Part shown: positions 36,550 to 48,825 of the stretch, in pieces
How positions within the stretch are numbered: position 1 is the stretch's first letter
Layout of the letters: every line of letters starts with the position of its first letter
From: Acheta domesticus
Lineage: Eukaryota > Arthropoda > Insecta > Orthoptera > Gryllidae
Direction: 5' to 3'
Length of the DNA: 64,000 nucleotides
NCBI GenBank assembly: GCA_031308135.1
Contig: JAHLJT010008756.1
Coordinates: 68,442,172-68,506,171, forward strand
Program-made: the position numbers and the translations under genes
The notes under the pieces: model-generated
What the model saw: the letters and a program-made list of their open reading frames with translations, nothing else
Databases searched by the model: none
Told to the model about the DNA's origin: nothing

Positions 36550-36800
36550 CTTTACTCTATGGTTAGGGCGGTGAAAGTGATGGAGGAGGAAGATGGAGAG
36601 GACGTGGAGGAGGAGACAGGGGAGGGGATGGAATGGGATGGGGAAGAAGAAAATGGAGATGGGATGTTGGAAAAGGAGATGAAGGTTGAGGAGGGGGAGA
36701 TGGGGGATGAGGTGGAGTTGGTGGTGGTGGGAGGTCATGGAGATGGCAGAGGTGGGCAATACGGTGGGTATGTTGGAGGAGATGGAGGCGCAGAAAGCAT
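36550..36800. repeat. GGA/GAT-rich purine tract
   Basis: Imperfect purine-rich low-complexity sequence. The 124-codon Glu/Gly/Val-rich frame is a composition artefact. Confidence 0.8.
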
Positions 36801-37025
36801 GTACTACTACATAAGTGAAAATAAATTCTGTTGTATTTTGTATTTGTTTCCTATCATATTTCTTAATTCATTTCATAAGTGAAATGTATATTGCCGAAGA
36901 GAGGTTACTGCCAAAACGTGGTCGGTGGTGATGGTAATTGTTGACTGTCGGAGTCAGACGGAGAAGGAAGGAGAGAGGATAATGTTTCCAGTGGTAATAG
37001 TGGTAGTGCTGGAAATTGTGTTGTT

Positions 37026-37328
37026 TCAGGTACATTTATTTTGATGGTGATTATTGTAAAAGTTGTGTAGTATAAGTAGAGATCTCATTGACACGACTAT
37101 TGTGAAAGTGATGTGGTTGTGATAGGTGCAATGTGTAATGTCACTAAATAAAATGCGCTTAGAAATTATATTTTCACAACGCATTCCCTTTTGTTTGGCA
37201 ACTGAGTCTCCACCGTAACCATCGGCTACCGATGGGCAATTTCTCATCTGTTGTTTAGCAACGTGTCGACATACGTTTGGTATCGGTGACAGTTGAGGCT
37301 CTTCACGATTGATTTTTCCCCTACGCAT
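37026..37328 (-). other. Unrecognised ORF, 100 codons from ATG
   Basis: The longest frame in the first 43 kb that is neither low complexity nor GC-driven. The first 65 or so residues (RRGKINREEPQLSPIPN.., CRHVAKQQMRNCPS..) have ordinary protein composition. The C-terminal part reads His/Asn-rich from AT-rich DNA. No domain, signal peptide or membrane span seen. It could be a decayed exon, an element fragment or chance. Confidence 0.2.
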
Positions 37329-37382
37329 CAAAGATGTCGCATCAATTGGCCATTGAGTACGTACTAACTCTGTTACACGCAA

Positions 37383-39350
37383 TCACCAACTCGTCAATTC
37401 GTTGATGGGTAGAAAGCAGACGAAAATAACAATGGATCGCTTCCCCCACGTCTGGCGAAGCAGTCGACCTTCTGCACCCACCTGACTTGATTTAAATTAA
37501 CTTTAAATCAACAGGACAATAACCTTTCAAAATGAATCTATATTACTTATTTCCATTGCACGAAAAAATTGCAAGAAAACAAGGGAACCTCTGGCCACGT
37601 GAGAGGATGGCATGTGTGTGAAAGATGTTATACTAGCAACTCGGAAAAAATTCAAAACAACGAAACATTTTCGAATTTGACTGTAAAATGTAAAGATTTG
37701 GTTGTGTTATTCCACTTGTTATCACATTGGGCGTACTGCCTTAATTTTCATACTCAGGGCGTCATGAGATAGGGAGATTTTAAGGAAGATACCGCGTGCA
37801 TTAAATATTTTCTTTTCACGTGTTGCGTTTTAGAGCAGCAACATTTTTTTCAATGTTGGTTACTAAAGAACCGTTGTATACAGTGTACTCTACGAATGAA
37901 TGGCTTTTTTCAGAAACAAATAAGTCACTGACTAGTCACTTTTCATTAGGGACAAAAAAACTTTTAATGCGGCAATATTTGCCATAAACACTGTGTCAAT
38001 TTTTTTAGAAGTTCCTTTTTGTGAATTATACTCGTATATGTAGGAAGGTTCATATTTTGCGTCAATGCACACTGCAACCGTCCTGTAGAGTTAAAATCGA
38101 TCAGCTGTTTGCACTCGAAAGAGGAGCCGCTTCTCGTGCTTTAATGCAGAAAGAACACGTCACTGACTTATGTTGTATCTGCGTTAATTCCCATTTACGT
38201 GCTCTTTCAAAAATTACCTTTAGAATTGCTTGATATACATTATATCTGTCTGAAACGATGCATATACATACAGAGAATATGATTGCTCTAAAAAGTCAAA
38301 ATGGCAAAAAACCTGACTTATGTTGTTTCTGAAATAAACCATTCATATATCAAATTATGTTATACCAGTATTCGTGAAGACTTTCTTTAAATGTTTAATT
38401 TATTGCAGAGTTATTGCGAGTTTTATAATTGTTGTTCTTGAGTAATGTGTGTAATGGTTTTGGGAAACCATTTTGTGTAATTTTGTTCGGCAGTACTTCT
38501 ATGACTACAACCATTTTTTTTGCTTTACGCTATTTTATTGTCATCTTTATTAATTTTGTTAGTTAAATGGCATTTTTCACACACTAAATTTAGAAGTAAT
38601 GAGAAACATTGTGTCTAGTCATTCATGCCTAAGATGGTATGTATTTCACTGTCTTGTGACAATTACCAAACGTTGATGAAGTTTAATTAAACAAATGATA
38701 GCTTACTTGTTTGAAAAATGGTTGACAAAAATAACGCTGGAGCGTTAAAAGCAATCCAATTAGCTTGCGAAATGTCATATGGGAAAGCATATAATGCATT
38801 TTACTTTCAGCATCCTTGTACTTTGATGAAATTACTCCGAGTTGGTCGCTTGCAAACAGAGAGGTCAGGAAGATGTAAATTGGTAGAATGGTCGATCTGC
38901 TTTTGGGGTTCTTTAGACTGAGGTTAGCATAAATTAACTTAAAACTCGAGATTATTTCTGTGAAGTAACCTAGCCGACTAAGCTGCATTATATATTGAAA
39001 CAGTCGTTAGTGATAAGCAGCCCTGATACTCCTTGTGATAGTGTTACATGCACATAATACTCTCGTTGAGATGGTTCGACTAGGAATCAAGATTATAGAT
39101 AAGCACAATAAAATATCTGAAATTATTATCATTAAAGAAACAAATAGTCTCTTTTAGACTACAATGCTGAAATATACACTTACGGTTCCTTTAATATCGT
39201 AATGTATTCGTAGATTATTCTTCTCCCCCTCACGTCATGTTTTTCGACGAAAAGAAACCAAAATCAGATTCAAGTGTCCCCGCTGAAACAGTGAAAAAAA
39301 AAGGTATTTGTATTAAAAACCCGATGCATAGCTACCACTCACGGCGTGTG
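37383..39350. other. AT-rich non-coding stretch
   Basis: A plus-strand ATG frame of 67 codons (38718-38921) has fairly normal composition but no recognisable family. Nothing else. Confidence 0.45.
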
Positions 39351-39359
39351 TGATGGGTC

Positions 39360-39700
39360 TGAAGCAGGACCACACGAACGAAGACGACGACGGAGACTGC
39401 AACTTCGCGGATGCCTTCCCGCACCGTGCATGGCAGCGGTGCGGCGGGGGAAGGGCGGGGGTGGGGGTGAGTGTGGGCGTGGCGCCCGGGGCGTCGCGCG
39501 CACCCGCGGATTAGCCGCAATTCCACCGCTGCCCCCCTCCCATCTGCCCCACCTGCTCCGCCGCACCCACCTCCTGCCGGCGATAGAGACCTCACGCCGC
39601 CGCCGTCGCCGCCGCCGCCCGCCGCGCCCGTCGTTGACGGCCGGGTCCGCCGCGCCGCTGCACGCTGCTGCGTCGCAATTTTCGGCCGCGCTCGCAGGTC
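39360..39700. promoter_or_regulatory. CpG-rich island
   Basis: Dense CpG with GCCGCCGTCGCC-type runs and a GCGGATTAGCCGC palindrome-like word. All frames are open and low complexity. Confidence 0.3.
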
Positions 39701-40020
39701 GTGAGAGGCAGCGGGTTGGACCGAGTCCCACAGTGGTACCAAACAGAGCATTTCCGGTCCTATGGCTCGACAACCCGCTAGGGCCCTTGGCCGACCAGCG
39801 GTGACTCAGCCTCTTGGCCATGGGAGAAGGGGTTCGTGTGGTTAGCACGAAGACATCCCTTCACTTATATACTGGTCTTCGTAACCTTAGGGTGGGTTTT
39901 GGTATCGTCAAACAGCAATAGATACTGGCACGCACATTTATAATTTATCCGGTCGGGAATCGAACTCGGGGTTGCGCTGTGGAAAACTAACACGCTAGCC
40001 AATGACCCACCGAGTCGACC
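39701..40020 (-). repeat. tRNA-derived SINE-like element, reverse orientation
   Basis: On the minus strand the sequence starts near 40020 with GGTCGACTCGGTGGGTCATT. It has an A-box-like TGGCTAGCGTG (about 40001-39991) and a strong B-box AGTTCGATTCC (about 39966-39956), in tRNA-like order and spacing. A body of about 200 bp follows. This is the best SINE candidate in the window. A true tRNA is unlikely because the acceptor stem does not close. Confidence 0.6.
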
Positions 40021-40345
40021 GAACAGGGCCATTCAGCTTCCATAAAAAAGATTTGCGACGCTTACTATAACGTTTGCACTTTCTGGCGGGAACTAAAAGG
40101 CAGATTGCAGCCAACGTCATTGAAGAGGAGTGTGGGTCAGACTGGGGCAAGGCAGGGGGTCAGTAAGGGGCCAGGCGGGGACGACACGAGGGTCGAACTG
40201 GGGTTAGACTGGAGCTAGGCTGGAGCTCACAAATAAGCGTGCCCGATGAACAAGATCGAGCTACATCATCTTAATCGATGCTTGATTCCATTGAATTTTA
40301 TATTTCCCACCGATGTGTCAAATTTGTTTTTTTAATTTTTAATGT
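40021..40345. other. Non-coding stretch with GGGGC(T/C)-rich imperfect repeats
   Basis: Short imperfect repeats of the type CTGGAGCTAGG around 40135-40230. No gene. Confidence 0.4.
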
Positions 40346-40354
40346 CAACTCATT

Positions 40355-41025
40355 TCTCACCTCAAGTCACGTAAAGCCAAGTTATGTCACGTTAAGTCAA
40401 GTTACATCACATTACGTCAAGAGCAGTAGCGTGACGTTTGGGCCAGCGATGCGCGTGGACCGAAGCAAAAGAGGGTCTATTGTTAAGCTGAAGGTTTGCG
40501 ATTGTAACAAATATTGATTACTTGATACTTTCTCTGATACTTTGCAATAGTTGATTCAATAATAGATTAAAACCGCATCTACTAGAAGATTTTTTTTTCG
40601 CTTCGGTAGCTAATGTAACCCTGTTTTTAAATCAATAAAAGTAAGCTATTCATTTAGGTTTCATATAATTAAATAATAATGGAAGATTTTTCCATTATTG
40701 GTTTTAAGTACTTTACCGTTGTTAACAATTAACACGACACACAAACTGACTTTCCATTGTTGTTGTTTATGAAGATTGCCATTCATTTCATTGCCTATTC
40801 ATTTCATTTGTGTATTAGAAGTTGTATTTGAAAAATTCTAAATAAAAGTGATAGGCTGAAGAATATGAAGTTGTTAAAATATATTTTTATTTTTAAGGTA
40901 CTAACATTTCTTGTGTTTGCTGTACACGTTTATAAAGGGGGCCCGCATAAAAGTTTTGAAGGCGGGCCCGCACTCATTTCGATACACTACTGGTCACAAG
41001 TCTCATCACAATGCGTTACGTCACA
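40355..41025. promoter_or_regulatory. Repeated TCACGT/TTACGTCA sites
   Basis: At 40365-40440 an imperfect ~10-bp repeat of TCAAGT(C/T)AC..GT words includes TTACGTCA (40412-40419) and GTGACGT. A second TTACGTCA is at 41016-41023. This 8-mer is a strong CREB/ATF/PAR-bZIP-type site. Function inferred from motifs only. Confidence 0.25.
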
Positions 41026-41079
41026 TCACACAGGTAAAATCTATCATGCTGTCCTCTTCGTTACGTTGCTGTCTTTCCA

Positions 41080-41230
41080 AGTCTCACCCACAGTGTTCTG
41101 CAGCATGGCCCTTTCCAGGCGCCGGAGTCGTGAGCGGGAACGCGTTGAAGATGCTCCCGCCGCGGCGCAGCTCGTGTTAGGCGCAGTGCGTGAGCCGCAA
41201 TCCACTTTTTCGCGCCTTAACGACCCTGTC
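41080..41230. promoter_or_regulatory. Short CpG-rich island
   Basis: About 150 bp GC-rich, with open frames on both strands. No protein recognised. Confidence 0.25.
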
Positions 41231-42795
41231 GTAGGTGTCAATTAGGAGTCATCAGCGTTAGGAGGCGTCCGATTATTTTCTCTGCGCCAGGAACGACGCT
41301 GTCGTTTTGCTTGGTTTGGGACGCTCCGTTACTTTTCGCATTTGATTTCCATGGTTATTTGACCTGTTTTGCACCCCAGTACGCGTACGTATTTCGTTGA
41401 CGTAGAAACAGGAAATGGCGAATACCAGATTTCGAGACGGCAAAAATCTTGACTTTCGTGTACATTCAAGGATGTAAAAGAATCAACCGAACCGTTACTT
41501 AGTTTGGCTTACATGAATTTTCATTAGCTAAAAAGAATTAAAACCTGATTTCGTTTTTGTTAGAAACGTATACATTTTATAAAAGATTTTCTAGTTATTT
41601 TACTGCCAAAGGCCCTCCTGCATTTTTTCGGCGCTGGATCACTAGAACCAGTTCACTCCCGTACTACAGTCAAGATTTTATTTTTTACCTACTTTTAATG
41701 ATTCAGATATATACTTATTTACTAATTAACTAGATGTTTACTTGACTCTGTCTTTATTAATTCAACATTTTAATTTTGCTCCGTCATGTTTGACGGATTA
41801 TAAAAATAGTAGTAATAATTATCCAAAATAATTTGTCATAAGTGCCTGTTGCCGATGTTACACTGGTAACTTGGATTTCCTGTAAATCACAGAATGATAT
41901 TGCTAAGGCTAATGTGTTTAATATGATTTTCGGTAATAAACTGCTCTCCAGTACGTCCATTAAAAATTAATCACTATACTTCCCCAATATCTAATCTTAG
42001 TGACAAACTGAAATGAGAATTCAACAATCTTTTTCATGAAAGAAGACCGAACTAAATTACTCACAAAATGCGAATGCAAAAAATACTAAGTATAAACCAT
42101 GGACTTGTATTGGTTCACTAAATAAATTTCTTGAGCTGTTTCTATGTAAATGGGAGACCTTTGCACAAAAGCGGCAAGTCAGATATCTATTACACTACGT
42201 TATTGATGAAATACTCGTACAAACTCTTATTCACTGTTATCATGAAGTAGAATTCTATATGGAAAGAAATATTACTTTACACGCTTTGCACAACAGTGTA
42301 TCATTCAGTTCTTTAATTTTAACTTTCTTTTATTCCTCAACCCGTTTTCAAAAAGTAATAATCGCGTAATAGCGCTTATATTATTATCAATGTACAAGGT
42401 TTTTTATTTTCAAGAGATCATAAACAAAAATATTATAAATAAATAAATGTCATTATTGGTGGTGTGGCCCTTATTACGTCGTGTATTACTGTTAAAGAGA
42501 ATAATATATTCTAGTATTATTTGCCAGTAAGAATCCTTCTCCGCTTGTAGGGAATTCATCTCTTCACCTTTGGAAGTGTAATTACCCTGTGCTTTGCATT
42601 ACTCACCCCAAATTACTGTACTCAATTGCCTAATCACCAATCCCGCTAAATATACGTAAGAAAATATAGTTTCGAGAAACGGTTTCCGGGTGATTTAGTC
42701 GATACCATCACCGCAGAGTCGAAGCTTTCAAGGTTCAAGCGGCGTCGGAAAGAACGCCGCCGTTGTGTTGGCACATGCTGTGAATAACAAGAGAA
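41231..42795. other. AT-rich non-coding stretch
   Basis: Nothing recognisable; scattered homopolymer and simple AT sequence. Confidence 0.5.
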
Positions 42796-42799
42796 ATAA

Positions 42800-43150
42800 T
42801 GGATATCGTCGCCATCATTAACCGCGTGCAGAAATTGGAGAGATGGCGATTGGGTGGCGGGGAAGGCGAGATCTCGATCCTTCCCGAAGGTCGAACGCGT
42901 CGGACGCGATCTGTCACGGTCGGAGTTGGAACCGAAGGCTTCGGCCAGCGGGGGAGGGCTGGCGGACAGGGCGAAGGTCGCGGAGCCAAGTGGGGCGGAG
43001 CGGGCGGGGCCGGGGACCTCGGGCAGATGGCTGATAGCGCGCACCCTTATTAAGTCATTACGCCCGCCGTCTCTTCACGTGGAGGTCGTGACGTTCGCGG
43101 CCCCTGCGGGAAGGGGAGAGGAGAAGATAGAAGGGAGGGAGGCAGGGAAG
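42800..43150. promoter_or_regulatory. CpG-rich island (the last one in the window)
   Basis: GC-rich DNA with TTATTAAGTCATTACG and TTCACGTGG words at its right edge. No comparable island follows in the remaining 21 kb, except a small GC-rich patch inside the Penelope-like fragment. Confidence 0.3.
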
Positions 43151-44060
43151 TGATGGCCTCAAGCGATGGAGTCCCCCTTCGAGCGAAATGCAGGTGAGCA
43201 AGAAAGGGCGCAATCGGATTTGCGTGGAGGTGGTGGGGTTTGGAGGTGACAATGCGATGTGAAATGCATCAACACACCTGTCACTACATTCACATCTGGC
43301 GCCCGTCGTAAATCTGTTTGACTGCGAAAACCAGGAGCTTGTAGCCACAGTCACTCCGTTATTGATGCCACGAATAAAGGTGGGGGGGGGGGGAAATAGT
43401 TGGCTCATTCTCCAAGGCTCAATTTCTATCTCATTCGTTTTCAAAACGAAGTTTTCCAATCAAGGGTCATCGTGTGAAATTAAACCATTAAAAAAATCTT
43501 GAAATATGCTTTGAAAAATATGCATTTATAACCTAAAATTCTCAAATGTGCTCTTGAAATGCAATTAATTTGAGTAATATTTCATTTCCTGTATTTAAAA
43601 ATTCACGAGAAGAATGTTTGGAATGAAAAGAAATATTTTTGTGGAAACGTAGGTTACTTGAAAAAATAGTAAAAAATGTTCACATTAGTGAAGTACATTG
43701 TACGTCTTGTTTCATTTTTTCTGCCTGGTTAAAAACAATATGTCAAGAAACCAGGCGCGTAGCGTCCTTGGATGTGGGTGATGTGTTACATACTCTAACA
43801 ATAGCAGCTATTTTTATTTTAAAATAATTGTAAATCGTCCATTTGTTATCTTCTTTTTGTATTACAAAATACTTCATTATATTTCAAACATTGCGTCGTT
43901 GATGAACTCTGAAATGCCGCCTCGCCTGCGCTGTGAAACAGATGTACTGCAGTGAACCATTACATCCAACGTGCTTAAGAAATAGCTGCTGTATTACGAA
44001 ACTTCATTGTTATGTTCGTGTTTGTCAGAGAACAACATAAATTAATTATCATCGTAGTTT
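43151..44060. other. AT-rich non-coding stretch
   Basis: Contains a G10 run at about 43383-43392. No gene recognised. Confidence 0.5.
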
Positions 44061-44067
44061 TATTCAA

Positions 44068-45281
44068 GTGTTATTACCTTATTTTATTTTATTAATACAT
44101 TTAGTAACTATATACGGACACATTTTTAACTTCCTGCAAACTCTGAAACAGAAGAGAGGTGTCATTATTCTCAAGAAGCCAGCAGCGAGTTACGGAATTC
44201 TGATGAAAATGCTATTTTCAGGTGAGGTTGAATTCTCTGTGAGTCCGTTATATTTAACTGCTGAGAGACTGAAAATGTTGGATTACACAGCAACTGTAGC
44301 TGCAGGTCCTTTTTGTTTGGTGATGAAACGAGCTCCATACTTCTCATTTGGAAGGGTTCTCCTCTCACCGTATCAGTCTGCTACATGGATGGCTTTGTTG
44401 CTGTCTTTTTTTGCTTTGGTAGGGACTTGGTATGTGGTGAAAGAACTTTACCTGACGCAGGTCAGAGACATGAAAAATTGGTCATGTGGCAGTGTGTCAC
44501 TAGCATTATTAAATGTAATTCAAGTGGTACTGTGTAGTTTCGTGTGCGCGTATGATAAAAACAAATGCGCAAAGTGTAGCGTTGTCCACTGTTCTGTTGT
44601 TTGCCGTTGTGGTGAGCAACGCGTTCTCTGGCCAGCTGTTGGGTCTGCTCGCAAATCCACCGCGATACAAAGATCCTGAAACGTTGCAGGAGGCGGCTCG
44701 TATCGTGGAAACTGTGTACATTGCAAAAAATATCGAATCGCTTATCTTAATTGCAAATGAAAAGGGTTCATTAAACGAATTGATAAGTAAAATTAAATTA
44801 CGAAATTATGGGCTCGTGCTCAATACATTTCGTAGAATGGTGAAGGACGGAAAAGAAAGTATATTTTACAATACGAGAGACTTTGATATTGTAGCTCATT
44901 ATAAAGAACTGATGAACAATGGTGATCGAACACTGCACATTGTCGGCGACTGCTTATTAACACCCGGTCACTTAAGCTTCTTGATTCGTAAAAATTCCGC
45001 CTTCTCCTACGTTTTAAATAAGGTGGCTTTATTGGCTAGAAGGTGGTTTGTTCGATCATTGGTTTCGTTCGAATCGCCACCACATGAGTGTCAACGGTGT
45101 CACTGTTCCTGAAAATTTCTTTCTGAGTCACCCTCATTCGTTGACCTTTCAGCAACTGAGCGGTGCTTTCATAGTGATAAGTACTGGGTGGGGCATAAAC
45201 CTTGTTATCTTTGCGATGGAGCTAGTATTGCTGAAGGTTTACAGAATCCGAAAATCACTTTGTTCGAGAAATTTCTTTTGA
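44068..45281 (+). pseudogene. Divergent ionotropic receptor (IR) pseudogene, copy 1
   Basis: IRs are insect chemosensory cation channels related to ionotropic glutamate receptors. This copy shows, in order, a ligand-binding S1 region ending ERLKMLDYTA, the PYFSFGRVLLSPYQS segment before membrane span M1, a TWMALLLSFFALVGTW span, the M3 block SNAFSGQLLGLLANP, an S2 lobe with GDCLLTPGHLSFL, and the last span (STGWGINLVIFAMELV). Against copy 2 it has a +1 base in 44535-44550 and a 2-base loss near 45036-45040, so three frames are needed. The first frame has no ATG (it opens with GTG). About 85 N-terminal residues present in copy 2 are missing upstream of 44110. It has no intron, and its stop is later than in copy 2. 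A dead gene. Confidence 0.9.
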
Positions 45282-45329
45282 GGATTTTTTTGTAAAATTA
45301 TTTAATGTTACAATGGCGTCTAGATTATT

Positions 45330-45660
45330 TATACGATTGTTTCTAGAACGAATATTTTCCCGATCGATCTGCCTTGAGTCGAAATTCTGATATTTTGAAA
45401 TAATTTGTTAAGTTTTGGGGAGTATTTTACATTAAGGGGATATTTTCAATTATTTCTCAAAAATGGCTCCAAAATGGTTGTTTATATTTCTTGTAAGGTT
45501 AGAGAGATGTACTCTTATAAAGACGACAAAGGCGGATTCTCACTGTTTACTCTGAAGTTTCGAAAAGTGCAAAAGTTTGAATTTTTTTCGACGTCTACCT
45601 ATAACAACAAAATTGAAGATAGAGAATTTTCATTCAAATAAAATTTCTTCTCCCTAATTA
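45330..45660 (+). repeat. Rep-A fragment downstream of IR copy 1
   Basis: Carries the GGGGAGTATTTTACATTAAG, CTCAAAAATGGCTCC and TTTTTTTCGACGTCTACCT-type phrases of the Rep-A 5' half. A degenerate equivalent lies after IR copy 2 (60400-60770, minus), so this piece predates the duplication. Confidence 0.65.
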
Positions 45661-46440
45661 GTTTTTACGACTCTCTCCCGTCTAACCTGGAATTAGCTTC
45701 TTGGGAAAGAAAATCTATCGTGAACGGTAAATTAGAGAACACGAGTACAATCATATTTTGACTTGAATGTAATCAAACAAATGAGTGAATTTGAGTAAGC
45801 AATTTATTATGTTGAGATTAAACCATTTGATACTTGTAATTAATAGTAAGATAGCAATTTAACAATTTGAGTTTCGTAATTAATAAGCAAGTTAGCAATC
45901 AATATGTCAAGTTAATTTGAAACTCAATTTGACGAACAACGATTATTTAAGGTAGAATTGAAAAAATAAATTCAATACTATGTCATTAACAAATATTTGA
46001 AACATAAATAGAACAACTTACAGAAATCAGCCTTTGTAATAGTTTAACACGAAACAATGAAATACTTTGAGTATGAAATTAGATTGAGGGCGTTACAAAT
46101 GGTAACAATATTAGAATTGACAGTGTTGACATTTGTAAGAGGTAAGCTTACGCAATTGAATTGGGGTTGCAAACCATGTGGCAATGAGCACAGCTGTTAA
46201 AACCTAAAATGTCAACACAGTAACATAGCAGTGGTTTATAATGCAACTAAATTGCATGTGACTTGATTGTTAAGTGAAGCATAAACCGTTGTAGTTCGTA
46301 TATTCATAATGCAGTCACAGTATGTGATGTAACCAAGTTACGTACTGATCACTTGCAACTTACAGTTTTGTGGTGCAGTAAATGCGTAAATGTCCTGTGA
46401 AACCATTGCTAATAACATCTCTCTATGTTCTCTATATGTA

Positions 46441-46663
46441 CTTGGGTTTTTATTCCTTGGTGCGTAAGGGCTGGTCTTCAGGATGGAATATCTCACGGTA
46501 TTTCGCGTCGTTCTCGGTCGTGTCGCTACGAGTGGCATGATCACCACTGTATCGAGCAGTGCTGGCGATTATGCGACTCCTAGCGGCACGACCAAGAACG
46601 ACGCGAAATACCGTGAGATATTTGTGAAGATTAGCCCCCACGCACGAAGAAATAAAACCCAAG
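46441..46663. mobile_element. 223-bp hairpin MITE, TA target duplication
   Basis: The whole element is a palindrome with arms of about 110 bp: CTTGGGTTTTTATTCC at the left, AATAAAACCCAAG at the right, and TCTCACGGTATTTCGCGTCG inside both arms. TA flanks both ends (46439-46440, 46664-46665), as in Tc1/mariner-type elements. The matching place in arm 2 of the duplication (about 59440-59470, minus) lacks it, so arm 2 is an empty site. Frames inside are hairpin artefacts. Confidence 0.8.
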
Positions 46664-46710
46664 TATACGTCTCACTAAATGTAATTCACCAGATACAGAA
46701 CAGTTCAGAA

Positions 46711-48825
46711 CAGGCTGCTAGATACTTCGTAGTACGAGCATCTTTCGTTTGATGTCTGTCAATCCGTCCATTTCTGCCTATTACGGAAAATCAACTTTGT
46801 AAGAGGGAAATTTGAATTTGAATGTAAATAATTGTATTTGAGTGTTTTTTTATGTTGTGGCGCTATGAAATTCTTGATTGTTTTTTTTGTTTGTGAACAT
46901 TGAAATTAATAATTCATGTAAAAACGTACACTTTTCGTAATAATATTAATATTTAAAAATTAGTTATTCTGCAATTTTTCCATAGCGGCCTCTTAAGGCA
47001 CGTCTTCACTATGGAATATATCACAGCATTTTGTTTGTTTGAAACCAATGCAACAATATGCTGGCAGTGACACTGTGCGTCTAATTGATGTCTACTAATA
47101 AATGACGTATTCTAAAATTACCTGTATTTACAGCCAATGTGATATTAAACACACATGTGCACGACAAAGACGTTAATTTTTAGAACACTCCCTATACTAG
47201 AGACCTAAAAACTAACATTACTCACTTCTCAAAGTAAATTTGAACGGCTTAACAAATTATTAATGAAAAATAATATATAAAGTAAAAAACTAAAACATCA
47301 AACTCATTGTTACAGTCGTTGTGATGGTATTTTTTGAAAATGTTTTCGTAATCTGAAATCCCACATAAAACTGCAGATATTTTGATGCATTCCCGCCCAT
47401 TGAGCGGTATTCCACGAAGTCAATTTTTTTTCCCCAAGAGAGAACTGTTTTCCAGCCCAAAATGCGGAATTCCGCCTAATCTGGCAACCCTGATTCAGAA
47501 ATGTGTATAAAAATGATTTTCAGTGAGAAACAGAGTAGCGGAGATGCCCACAGTTAAGTGGCTCATGGCCGAATGAATTAGGGTTGTCAGAGTGTTGTGA
47601 ACTCTCTCCCCACCACTACTACAGAATTTCGCCAAATAACCTTTCCAATGGAACAAAATTTCCCCCGAACTTCTAAACGAACAATAATATTCTTTCCAAA
47701 TAATGGATTAACGACATGACCTGTCCCTGACGATTCCATTGACTGTTCCCTTATCTCCAATAATTCAAATCAACCAATCATTGTCCTTTAAGCTGCTCGA
47801 AGTAGTATATCTTCGTTTTCCTCCTGTTTTCCTTTCTCTATGCCTCTTGTTTATTTTTCACCTTTTTAATACATGAAAATGGGAGATAATAATGTGTATT
47901 GTTTCTCTCTTATTCATAATCATTCTATCTCAACTAAAAATGAAAATTGTTTCCCCCCAAAATCTCTCTTCTTGTTTTTATTTTCCTTGGAACCATTGTG
48001 AAGAAGGCGATGCTGCCTAGTTGCCGTTTCTTTCACCATTGTGAAGACATGCCCTCACGCGCCAAGAAATAAAACCCAAGTATATTTTGGGGATGAAATT
48101 CCCCAATCTGCCAACTCTGCGTCTACGCTCCTACAGCGAGCGAAGCGTGACAAGTTTCGCTCACTTATCTGAGCTCAGCCAATCAGAGCGGGCTTGCGCA
48201 GATGTGTGTGTGTTTGAGTGTAGTGTGATTTAACAACTCAAATTAATTGAACAGGTAAAATTGTTAAAATCAATAGTTTGCCGAGAGCAGTATTTTACTG
48301 TAGTCTTCAATCATGAATTGTAGCAGAAAGTCTTATAACGTTTGCTCTTCTAGAAAGGCGTGGGTTGAAAGCAGTTGAGCAGTGGTACCTTCTGGAAGTT
48401 TCAGCGTATGGGATGACGTCACAAGCGGGGCAAATTTTCGCGAAGTGCGTAAGGTGCACATGCAAATCTGTGCAACCGTCTTCACATTTTATATTAAAAT
48501 TATCTTAATAATCTGCATTAAAATATTTTTCGTAATATCATATCCCCTTTCCAGTGATAGCTTGCAAGAAATTGAATCAATACTGCATGGCACAAAATTT
48601 AATAATGTGAAATTTATTTGTTTTAATGGAATTTTCATACAAATAAATATAGGTGGTTCTTTGTAGGTAGATTTTACAATACAAATCTGGTTTTCGTTCA
48701 GAGGTAATCTCTCAATACCTTCTCGCCTGACTACGTAATTGGAAGAGTAGGAAGTATTGTATAATCGGGCGGCAGAAATCGACGACTTTTCATCAGACAA
48801 ATACTTCTACCAGGTCCTGTGGATA
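46711..48825. other. Non-coding stretch with two hairpin-MITE fragments
   Basis: Fragments related to the 223-bp hairpin element lie at 46990-47035 (internal part) and 48035-48080 (one terminal repeat, AAATAAAACCCAAG then TA). GGCAACCCTG at about 47482-47491 resembles a hAT end without partner. CCAATCAGAGCG at 48178-48189 is a CCAAT-box-like word in a GC-richer patch. No gene recognised. Confidence 0.45.

Larger units (their letters stand above)
44110..46710 (+). repeat. Inverted segmental duplication, arm 1
   Basis: Similarity to the minus strand of 59390-62000 covers the IR coding part and also about 1.4 kb beyond the stop. It includes a decayed Rep-A segment (45330-45660), the GCTTACGCAATTGAATT phrase (46146 here, equivalent near 59935), CTTACAGTTTTGTG and AACCATTGCTAATAA. 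Arms are diverged, with many small indels, so the duplication is not recent. Confidence 0.8.

Noticed and set aside
39950..40020. tRNA gene on the minus strand
   Set aside because: Good B box, but the A box is imperfect and no acceptor stem closes; a ~300-bp element body follows, so SINE-like is the better call.
47480..47495. hAT element end (GGCAACCCTG)
   Set aside because: No opposite end or 8-bp duplication found nearby.
46441..48080. One 1.6-kb element spanning both outer copies of the AAAACCCAAG end
   Set aside because: The empty site in the other duplication arm resumes directly after 46665, so the insertion is the 223-bp hairpin alone and the 48-kb piece is separate.
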